Positions 1 to 5,549 of a stretch of DNA of 5,549 bases are shown here, piece by piece. A program made the translations under genes and the position numbers. This DNA comes from Cellvibrionaceae bacterium (GTDB taxonomy: Bacteria; Pseudomonadota; Gammaproteobacteria; Pseudomonadales; Cellvibrionaceae): NCBI GenBank assembly GCA_025800435.1, contig JAOXRV010000861.1, positions 1-5,549 of the forward strand, in the 5' to 3' direction. A model generated the notes under the pieces. It was not told the DNA's origin. It made no database searches and saw only the letters and a program-made list of their open reading frames with translations. Each line of letters opens with the position of its first letter. Position 1 is the first letter of the stretch.

Positions 1-49
1 CACAAAAACTAAATATCTGAGGGCCTAAACAGCACCCCTTCAACAATAA

Positions 50-66
50 CCGGGCTCAAGGCCCGG
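50..66 (-). terminator. Possible weak intrinsic terminator of the symporter operon
   Basis: CCGGGC at 50-55 pairs perfectly with GCCCGG at 61-66 around a five-base loop. Read on the minus strand, the stem is followed by TTATTGTT, a short and interrupted T-rich run. That is the geometry of a rho-independent terminator for leftward transcription, but the tract is poor. It lies about 130 bases past the symporter stop, beyond two other hairpins. It could equally be a simple mRNA-stabilising stem. Confidence 0.3.
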
Positions 67-89
67 CACACCGGCCGCGAAAGCCGAAG

Positions 90-142
90 CGCGAGTTAAG
101 CGGCAAGCAGAGTCGCACCTCTGCGCAGCCGCTTAACTTGCG
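90..142. repeat. Long imperfect inverted repeat (hairpin A)
   Basis: The arms at 90-104 and 128-142 match at 14 of 15 positions; the core AGTTAAGCGGC (94-104) with GCCGCTTAACT (128-138) is perfect. Inside, GCAGAG (107-112) pairs with CTCTGC (119-124) around a six-base loop. The result is a two-tier stem with a small asymmetric internal loop. There is no T-run on either side, so it is not a classical intrinsic terminator. It lies one base from hairpin B (144-179), and the pair resembles REP/BIME-type intergenic elements. Only a genome-wide copy count can settle that. Confidence 0.6.
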
Positions 143-143
143 G

Positions 144-179
144 TGTCGGCAAATAATCTTGGATGATTATTTGCCGACA
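144..179. repeat. Perfect 15-bp inverted repeat just after the symporter stop (hairpin B)
   Basis: The arm at 144-158 (TGTCGGCAAATAATC) is the exact reverse complement of 165-179, with a six-base loop. It begins 16 bases downstream of the symporter stop codon in the leftward direction. A stem this long and perfect would fold very stably in RNA from either strand, so a role in ending transcription or blocking 3' exonucleases is likely. Neither side carries a T-run, so Rho-assisted termination or mRNA stabilisation fits better than a canonical terminator. The arms could also be part of a repeated extragenic element. Confidence 0.65.
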
Positions 180-195
180 GTAGGTAAAAAGAAAG

Positions 196-1899
196 TTAGT
201 GATCGTGAGCGGCGCCAGCCCCTTTGGGGAAGCGAATGCTCTCAACCAGTTCCTGTACATCCATAGGTGGCTGCGGCGTCATCTTGCTGACCACGATGGA
301 TACCACAAAGTTGATCAACATACCCAGGGTACCAATACCCTCGGGGGATACGCCAAACCACCAGTTATCGGCATTGTTGGCGGCGGGGTCGACAAACTTA
401 AAGTAGACAATATAGGCCGTGGTAAACAGAATGCCTGTGATCATACCGGTAATGGCACCTTCTTTGTTCATGGTCTTGGTGAAAATACCCAAGATAATGG
501 CCGGGAAGAAGGATGCCGCTGCCAGGCCGAAGGCGAAGGCCACCACCTGTGCCACAAACCCTGGCGGGTAGATACCCAGGAAGCCCGATAGCACGATCGC
601 CGTGGCCGCTGCCACCCTGGCCCAGAATAACTCCTGTTTATCGCTCATATCCGGCGCCAAATCCCGTTTTAACAAGTCGTGGGATATGGATGTCGAGATG
701 ACCAACAACAAGCCAGCGGAAGTCGACAGTGCTGCTGCGATACCACCAGCGGCCACCAGGGCAATTACCCAGGCGGGTAAGTCGGCAATTTCGGGGTTTG
801 CCATTACGATAATATCGCGGTCAACGGTCATCTCGTTGCGATCATCACCCGAGTAGAACATTTTGCCGTCGCCGTTTTTATCATCGTGCTCGATCAGGCC
901 GGTCGCTTCCCAGTTTTTGATCCACTGGGGCGCTTCGGCGTAGGCGGTACCGGTGCCTTCTGGGCCATTAATGGTGTTAATCATATTCACCCGGGCAAAG
1001 GTCGCTACCGCAGGTGCTGCGGTGTACAACAGGGCGATAAACAGCAGCGCCCAACCGGCCGATTTACGGGCATCGGCAACCTTGGGTACGGTAAAGAAGC
1101 GCACAATCACATGGGGTAAACCGGCAGTACCCACCATTAGCGCGGCGGTAATAAAGAACACATCGATGGTCGATTTGCTGCCACTGGTGTATTCGGTAAA
1201 GCCGAGCTGGGCCGAGAGGCCATCGAGCTTATCCAGAATAAAGGTTTCAGTACCGGCTTCTTTATCGCCAAAGCCCAACTGGGGGATTGGGTTGCCAGTC
1301 ATCAGTATAGAGATAAAGATGGCGGGTACGGTATAGGCACAGATCAGCACACAGTACTGGGCAACCTGAGTGTAGGTAATGCCCTTCATACCGCCGAGTA
1401 CGGCGTAGAAGAACACCACGATACCACCGAGAATTACGCCGGTCGCCACTTCTACTTCCAAGAAGCGCGAGAACACCACGCCCACACCGCGCATCTGGCC
1501 GGCAATATAGGTAAAGCAAACGAAGATTGCACACAGCACCGCCACCCGGCGCGCCACCTGTGAGTAGTAGCGGTCACCGATAAAGTCGGGCACGGTAAAC
1601 TTACCGAACTTGCGCAGGTAGGGGGCCAAACACAGGGCCAGCAGCACATAACCACCGGTCCAACCCATTAGGTAAACCGAACCGTCGTAACCAATAAACG
1701 AAATGATACCGGCCATTGAGATAAACGAGGCGGCACTCATCCAGTCGGCGGCGGTGGCCATACCGTTGGCCACCGGGTGTACACCACCACCGGCCACGTA
1801 GAATTCTTTGGTGGAGCCGGCACGGGCCCAGATCGCAATGGCGATATAGAGGGCGAAGCTGGCACCCACAAACAGTATCGTTAGGGTTTTAATATCCAT
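196..1899 (-). CDS. Sodium:solute symporter, VC_2705-type large subunit (probable acetate/carboxylate uptake)
   Basis: This 567-residue inner-membrane protein belongs to the sodium:solute symporter family (SSF/SLC5, LeuT fold). It should import an organic acid together with Na+. Visible landmarks are the N-terminal helix, the ADWMSAASFISMAG segment (51-64), GGMKGITYTQVAQY (169-182) and a core helix with LSTSAGLLLVISTSISHDL (391-409), where SLC5 proteins carry Na+-site Ser/Thr residues. About 12-13 hydrophobic segments can be counted. A hydrophilic stretch at about 302-366 carries a calcium-loop-like DKNGDG (340-345). A small DUF4212 partner immediately upstream identifies the VC_2705 subfamily, which differs from the ActP/YjcG plus YjcH (DUF485) pair. 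The start ATG has GAGGA seven bases upstream, inside the end of the preceding gene, suggesting translational coupling. Acetate as substrate is inferred from the nearby acs; other carboxylates are possible. Confidence 0.92.
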   Translation of the reverse strand: MDIKTLTILFVGASFALYIAIAIWARAGSTKEFYVAGGGVHPVANGMATAADWMSAASFISMAGIISFIGYDGSVYLMGWTGGYVLLALCLAPYLRKFGKFTVPDFIGDRYYSQVARRVAVLCAIFVCFTYIAGQMRGVGVVFSRFLEVEVATGVILGGIVVFFYAVLGGMKGITYTQVAQYCVLICAYTVPAIFISILMTGNPIPQLGFGDKEAGTETFILDKLDGLSAQLGFTEYTSGSKSTIDVFFITAALMVGTAGLPHVIVRFFTVPKVADARKSAGWALLFIALLYTAAPAVATFARVNMINTINGPEGTGTAYAEAPQWIKNWEATGLIEHDDKNGDGKMFYSGDDRNEMTVDRDIIVMANPEIADLPAWVIALVAAGGIAAALSTSAGLLLVISTSISHDLLKRDLAPDMSDKQELFWARVAAATAIVLSGFLGIYPPGFVAQVVAFAFGLAAASFFPAIILGIFTKTMNKEGAITGMITGILFTTAYIVYFKFVDPAANNADNWWFGVSPEGIGTLGMLINFVVSIVVSKMTPQPPMDVQELVESIRFPKGAGAAHDH

Positions 1900-1903
1900 G
1901 GGT

Positions 1904-2170
1904 TTAGTCCTCGCTCACGCCGTATTTACGATCGAGTTTGTTCATTAACCACACGTACACAAAAATCAGCGCGCAGAACACATAGATCGAACCTTGCTGG
2001 GCAAACCAAAAGCCCAATTTAAAACCGCCGAGACGGATAGTGTTTAGCTCCTCGACAAATAGAATGCCGCAGCCGTAAGACACCACGAACCAAACCGATA
2101 GCAGTATTAACATCAGCCGAATATTCTCCGACCAATAGGCCTTCGCCTTGTCTGCATTTTCAAAAGCCAT
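1904..2170 (-). CDS. DUF4212 family symporter small subunit
   Basis: This 88-residue membrane protein has two predicted transmembrane helices (about 18-40 and 57-77), a short charged N-terminus containing YWSENIRLM, and a basic then acidic tail (KLDRKYGVSED). The GGFKLGFWFAQQGSIYVF segment before the second helix is typical of DUF4212 proteins, which are nearly always encoded directly upstream of a VC_2705-type symporter and are regarded as its small subunit. The exact role, whether assembly, stability or transport, is not established. The start is supported by GGGGAGAA eight bases upstream. The stop lies four bases before the symporter start, so the two form one transcription unit read leftward, with this gene first. 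Confidence 0.92.
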   Translation of the reverse strand: MAFENADKAKAYWSENIRLMLILLSVWFVVSYGCGILFVEELNTIRLGGFKLGFWFAQQGSIYVFCALIFVYVWLMNKLDRKYGVSED

Positions 2171-2212
2171 TACGCTTCTCCCCTTGTATTTCCCCTGGGC
2201 GCTTGCCCACTG

Positions 2213-2261
2213 GATCTTTATTGTTACTGTTCAGTATTGTTACCGTTCAGTTTTAGTTACC
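2213..2261 (-). repeat. Three tandem 16-17 base direct repeats in the operon leader
   Basis: On the plus strand TATTGTTACTGTTCAG (2219-2234) is followed at once by TATTGTTACCGTTCAG (2235-2250), identical at 15 of 16 positions. A third, degenerate copy follows (TTTTAGTTACC, 2251-2261). Read in the transcribed direction, the unit is approximately GGTAAC-N4/5-CTGAAC, repeated with a 16-17 base period. If the predicted start site near 2271 is right, the repeats lie in the 5' untranslated leader of the DUF4212-symporter mRNA, about 43-110 bases before the start codon. They could bind a second regulator or act post-transcriptionally. I recognise no known motif. Confidence 0.6.
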
Positions 2262-2277
2262 ATTTTCTGACACTGGC

Positions 2278-2300
2278 AATGTATCAAAGCCAGAATCAAA
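2278..2300 (-). promoter_or_regulatory. Predicted promoter of the DUF4212-symporter operon
   Basis: On the minus strand there is an extended -10 element, TG-A-TACATT, with the hexamer at 2283 down to 2278. The only -35 candidate at 17-base spacing is a weak CTTTAG (2306-2301). A poor -35 with a good extended -10 is typical of a promoter needing an activator. The palindrome at 2307-2322 is centred about 43 bases upstream of the expected start site (near 2271), a standard activator position. The assignment is by eye and untested. Confidence 0.45.
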
Positions 2301-2306
2301 CTAAAG

Positions 2307-2322
2307 TTAGACATTGGTCTAT
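2307..2322 (-). promoter_or_regulatory. Operator-like palindrome upstream of the symporter operon
   Basis: Read on the minus strand, this is ATAGACCAATGTCTAA: the perfect inverted repeat TAGAC-N4-GTCTA with one flanking base on each side. The identical 16 bases occur on the plus strand at 3951-3966, upstream of acs. Here the element is oriented towards the DUF4212 gene and centred about 144 bases before its start codon. Its size and symmetry fit a dimeric regulator such as a NarL/LuxR-type response regulator. CrbR/ErdR, which activates acs and acetate symporter genes in Vibrio and Pseudomonas, is the leading candidate by function; I have not matched the site to its published motif. Confidence 0.7.
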
Positions 2323-2371
2323 CAACCCACCAAAGTCGATGCCACAGGCTAGCGCACTGGGTCAGCAGGCC

Positions 2372-2393
2372 AAAAAACTGGCTAAATTAGCCA
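2372..2393 (-). terminator. Second, weaker terminator downstream of the porin gene
   Basis: On the minus strand TGGCTA, a three-base ATT loop and TAGCCA form a six-base-pair hairpin, followed after one base by TTTTTT (2377 down to 2372). It lies about 25 bases beyond the stronger terminator at 2411-2437 and would serve as a backup, keeping porin transcription out of the symporter operon. The plus-strand sequence (2379-2393) is also a near-perfect DNA palindrome, so an operator role is an alternative. Confidence 0.5.
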
Positions 2394-2410
2394 ACTCAAA
2401 ATTGGGCGTA

Positions 2411-2437
2411 AATAAAAAAGGGCCCACTTGGGCCCTT
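2411..2437 (-). terminator. Rho-independent terminator of the DcaP-like porin gene
   Basis: AAGGGCCC (2418-2425) pairs perfectly with GGGCCCTT (2430-2437) around a four-base loop. Read leftward, the eight-base-pair GC-rich stem runs into a T-rich tract (TTTTTTATT, complement of 2411-2419). It lies 20 bases past the porin stop codon. This is a textbook intrinsic terminator for the minus strand and separates the porin gene from the symporter operon downstream. Confidence 0.88.
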
Positions 2438-2457
2438 GGTGCAATCAGCAAAAATAC

Positions 2458-3846
2458 TTAGAAGGCATATTTGACTGAAAACAACAGACGATTGAGCGAG
2501 CCTTTATCATCGGCCAACGCATTATTGATATTCTCCAGCTCTTTGGTGGCGTAGATATATTCGCCGCCCAGAGTCAGGCTTTTAACCGGCGAATACAGCA
2601 GGTTGGCATGCACACTGGTGTACTCAGCCGCGACCCCCGAGCCCAGCTCAACTGGGTTGTCCGCCGCCGCCATCGACAGGGTCAGGTTACTGCGCCACTT
2701 GTTGCTCCAGTGGTGCTTCCAGTTAACAAAGGCACCCCAGGCATCGATCAGCTCGATCTCGCCGTCACTGCGAATCATGCCCGAGCGAAAGCCGTTAAGC
2801 CCCATATAGCGGCCCAGGGCATCGCCGTAGTTGACCATAAAGCGAATTTCATCGCTGGTCATTTTGTACTTAGCGGCGGCGCTCAAGGCGTAGCCCATTT
2901 TGCGGTAATCCTTGCTGCCCGCTTCGTACTTAAGCTCGCGCGACATAGCGGCCAACGAGTAGCTAAAATCACCGGCTTTGCCGTTATAGCGGGCCACAAT
3001 ATCGGGCATGCTATTGTCATCTACCGGGTTTTTACTGGCGCCGTATAGAGTGGTCGCGGGGTTCTCTGCCGCCAGCATAAAGCTGCTGCCGCCGTTTAAT
3101 TTAGCGGTGTAACGCAGTTGTGGCTGGCGTTCAAAGATAGTGCCCACCGGGCCTACAAAATCGAGCGATTCGGGCAAGGTACCCACGTTAAAGAAGGTCG
3201 ACCAAGTCTGACCGGCCAGAATCGAGTGGGTGCCGTCGATATTCCAATCGACAAAGGCGTGGCGCATACGCTCGGCCGAGGAGTTAGAGATACGCTCATC
3301 GCCTTGGGCACTGCCAATGGCGTCGAACTCGAAGAATGTTTTCACATGACCGGTTTCGGTTTTGGTCATGGTTTTGATATTAAAGCGCGAGGTCTTGGCG
3401 TGGGCGTGGAATTTAACATCGCCACCCTCACCACCGACGGGGATCACCGAGGGCACCAAGAAGTCTTCACCGATACCGGCCAGGGCCGCACTGCCATCGG
3501 AGTACTCTGAGAACTGCATATCCAATTTTACAAAGCCGCCGATGCTAACATCGGTATTGCCGAGCCGGAAATTGGCCTTATCACCGCCAAAGGTTTTGCC
3601 TTTACCACTGGCGACGGCCGGCGCGGAGGAAACTTTTTCGCCCAGGTCCTGTACCGCTACTTTGTTTTTGTTGATTTGCCGCATCAGCATTTTTACCTGC
3701 CGCTGCAGCTCTTCAACCTGCCGTTCTAAATCATCATTACCGCCATTGCCACCGGCATAGCTCGCCTGGCTTGCGGCGCTTGCAATCGCTGCGCTCAGCA
3801 GCAGTGTCGGCAAGCGTTTAAAGCGTTCTTTATTCTTGTATAACAT
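2458..3846 (-). CDS. DcaP-like outer-membrane porin (trimeric carboxylate channel)
   Basis: This 462-residue outer-membrane protein has a basic, hydrophobic signal peptide (about 1-31, cleavage likely after ASYA). An N-terminal coiled coil follows (about 38-73, NDDLERQVEELQRQVKMLMRQI), then a beta-barrel from about residue 90, ending in phenylalanine as outer-membrane barrels usually do. The segment with ERMRHAFVDW, LAGQTWSTFFNVGTLPESLDFVGP and IFERQPQLRYT is characteristic of the DcaP family. The Acinetobacter member forms trimers and passes dicarboxylates and other small acids. The start at 3846 is chosen because GAGGAGA precedes it by eight bases and the signal peptide begins there; the frame is open back to 3918 but that part looks like leader. 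The gene is divergent from acs and upstream of the carboxylate symporter operon, so it probably supplies their substrate. Actual substrate unknown. Confidence 0.88.
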   Translation of the reverse strand: MLYKNKERFKRLPTLLLSAAIASAASQASYAGGNGGNDDLERQVEELQRQVKMLMRQINKNKVAVQDLGEKVSSAPAVASGKGKTFGGDKANFRLGNTDVSIGGFVKLDMQFSEYSDGSAALAGIGEDFLVPSVIPVGGEGGDVKFHAHAKTSRFNIKTMTKTETGHVKTFFEFDAIGSAQGDERISNSSAERMRHAFVDWNIDGTHSILAGQTWSTFFNVGTLPESLDFVGPVGTIFERQPQLRYTAKLNGGSSFMLAAENPATTLYGASKNPVDDNSMPDIVARYNGKAGDFSYSLAAMSRELKYEAGSKDYRKMGYALSAAAKYKMTSDEIRFMVNYGDALGRYMGLNGFRSGMIRSDGEIELIDAWGAFVNWKHHWSNKWRSNLTLSMAAADNPVELGSGVAAEYTSVHANLLYSPVKSLTLGGEYIYATKELENINNALADDKGSLNRLLFSVKYAF

Positions 3847-3931
3847 TTTTATTCTCCTCGTTAGTCTCCAAATTCTTTTGGATACAAGCCGCATTCTTAA
3901 CCCTGAGCCATTGCACAAGGTATTGGGCTTT

Positions 3932-3959
3932 AGTCTAGGATCAGTAATATATAGACCAA
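3932..3959 (-). promoter_or_regulatory. Possible sigma-70-like promoter of the porin gene
   Basis: On the minus strand TTGGTC (3959-3954) and TAGACT (3937-3932) are separated by 16 bases and match the -35 and -10 consensus at 3 and 4 of 6 positions. The expected start near 3925 would leave a leader of about 79 bases before the porin ATG. The -35 lies inside the palindrome at 3951-3966, so a protein bound there would either block or directly assist RNA polymerase at this promoter. This is prediction by eye. Confidence 0.35.
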
Positions 3960-3966
3960 TGTCTAA
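3951..3966 (+). promoter_or_regulatory. Operator-like palindrome in the porin/acs divergent region (site 1)
   Basis: ATAGACCAATGTCTAA contains the perfect inverted repeat TAGAC-CAAT-GTCTA. All 16 bases are identical to the minus-strand element at 2307-2322 upstream of the symporter operon. It is the farthest of three related sites from acs, centred 157 bases before its ATG, and also the one nearest the porin gene. The same regulator probably binds here and at the symporter operon. Whether it acts on acs, the porin, or both cannot be told from sequence. Confidence 0.7.
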
Positions 3967-3984
3967 AATTCACAAGGAGAAAAC

Positions 3985-4000
3985 CTAAACGAAAGTCTAA
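3985..4000 (+). promoter_or_regulatory. Degenerate copy of the operator (site 2)
   Basis: CTAAACGAAAGTCTAA matches the 16-base operator at 12 positions. It keeps the GTCTAA half perfectly and has one mismatch in the other half (TAAAC for TAGAC) at the same four-base spacing. It is oriented like site 1 relative to acs, with centres 34 bases apart. Probably a lower-affinity site for the same protein; a chance match is possible when it is taken alone. Confidence 0.45.
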
Positions 4001-4035
4001 GAACCAGGACATCCCTGAAAAATCAGCGCAGCCAG

Positions 4036-4051
4036 CTCGACCTATGTCTAA
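4036..4051 (+). promoter_or_regulatory. Degenerate copy of the operator closest to acs (site 3)
   Basis: CTCGACCTATGTCTAA matches the 16-base operator at 13 positions: one mismatch in the left half-site (TCGAC), one in the spacer and one flank. Its orientation relative to acs is the same as that of the exact copy relative to the symporter operon. A plausible -10 (GAAAAT, 4076-4081) starts 32.5 bases from its centre, against 31.5 in the symporter operon, so this is the likely activating site for acs. Confidence 0.5.
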
Positions 4052-4075
4052 TGGCCGGACAGAGTCAATGCACAC

Positions 4076-4081
4076 GAAAAT
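4076..4081 (+). promoter_or_regulatory. Candidate -10 element of the acs promoter
   Basis: GAAAAT matches the -10 consensus at 4 of 6 positions, and no recognisable -35 lies upstream. It was chosen because its distance from operator site 3 matches the operator-to-minus-10 distance at the symporter operon within one base. The start site would be near 4088, giving a leader of about 28 bases with the ribosome-binding GAGGG at 4102-4106. The call is weak on its own, and other AT-rich hexamers are nearby. Confidence 0.3.
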
Positions 4082-4115
4082 AAGTAATTAATACAATAAA
4101 AGAGGGCTGCCACCA

Positions 4116-5549
<1,434 letters not shown>

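Larger units (their letters stand above)
1..195. other. Non-coding region downstream of the symporter operon, rich in inverted repeats
   Basis: I find no convincing coding frame, tRNA or promoter here. The stretch lies just beyond the stop codon of the leftward symporter gene. It contains three separate inverted repeats, listed as their own entries at 50-66, 90-142 and 144-179. The far left end (1-49) is AT-rich and has no recognisable feature; whatever gene lies further left is outside the window. The density of perfect stems suggests transcription termination or mRNA 3'-end protection for the operon, possibly as part of a REP-like intergenic element. Confidence 0.6.

Noticed and set aside
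90..142. Integron attC-like site (GTTAAGC and GCTTAAC flanking a stem)
   Set aside because: The two core-like heptamers are in the opposite arrangement to attC, where RYYYAAC is at the 5' end and GTTRRRY at the 3' end. No integrase or cassette array is visible.
199..1336. Several long plus-strand frames opposite the symporter gene
   Set aside because: They are antisense shadows of a well-supported membrane-protein gene. Their products are low-complexity and lack start signals.
2237..2461. Open frame of 74 codons on the plus strand in the intergenic region
   Set aside because: It crosses both terminators and the palindrome and overlaps the repeats. It has no ribosome-binding site, and its protein looks like no family; chance frame.
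3847..3918. 24-residue N-terminal extension of the porin
   Set aside because: It would place a long basic stretch before the signal peptide. The ATG at 3846 has a strong ribosome-binding site and a proper signal sequence.
3959..3988. Nine-codon frame starting with ATG inside the palindrome, a possible leader peptide for acs
   Set aside because: It has no ribosome-binding site and lies upstream of the likely acs start site. Its composition shows no attenuator logic and no terminator follows.
3966..4115. Riboswitch or attenuator in the acs leader
   Set aside because: Only short four-base stems are present (for example around 4015-4026). No conserved riboswitch core or terminator is seen.

Overview
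This window reads as chromosomal DNA of a Gram-negative bacterium, most likely a marine gammaproteobacterium. The evidence is an outer-membrane porin with a signal peptide, a small and large subunit symporter pair of the VC_2705 type, and an Acs very close in sequence to the enterobacterial enzyme. A cellvibrionad or Spongiibacteraceae-like host would fit the DcaP-type porin, but that is a guess. I see no mobile element, tRNA, rRNA or CRISPR array.

Layout: positions 1-195 are non-coding and hold several strong inverted repeats downstream of a leftward operon. Positions 196-2170 carry that two-gene operon on the minus strand: a DUF4212 small subunit (1904-2170), then the large sodium:solute symporter (196-1899) four bases later. 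Positions 2171-2457 hold the operon's promoter region, with an operator-like palindrome and tandem repeats, plus two terminators for the gene to the right. Positions 2458-3846 encode a DcaP-like outer-membrane porin on the minus strand. Positions 3847-4115 are a divergent regulatory region with three related palindromes. From 4116 to the window's right edge runs acs (acetyl-CoA synthetase) on the plus strand, cut off after 478 codons.

Together the genes describe a complete route for a short carboxylate, probably acetate: through the outer membrane (porin), across the inner membrane with sodium (symporter), then activation to acyl-CoA (Acs). The main discovery is regulatory. An identical 16-base sequence built on the inverted repeat TAGAC-N4-GTCTA lies upstream of both the symporter operon and acs, in the same orientation relative to each gene. 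Two degenerate copies lie nearer acs. The layout suggests one activator controls the whole route. A CrbR/ErdR-like response regulator is the natural candidate from what is known of acetate control in Vibrio and Pseudomonas, but nothing in the window encodes it. A second point is an alanine in Acs where the acetate-specific enzymes carry Val386, which may widen its substrate range towards propionate.
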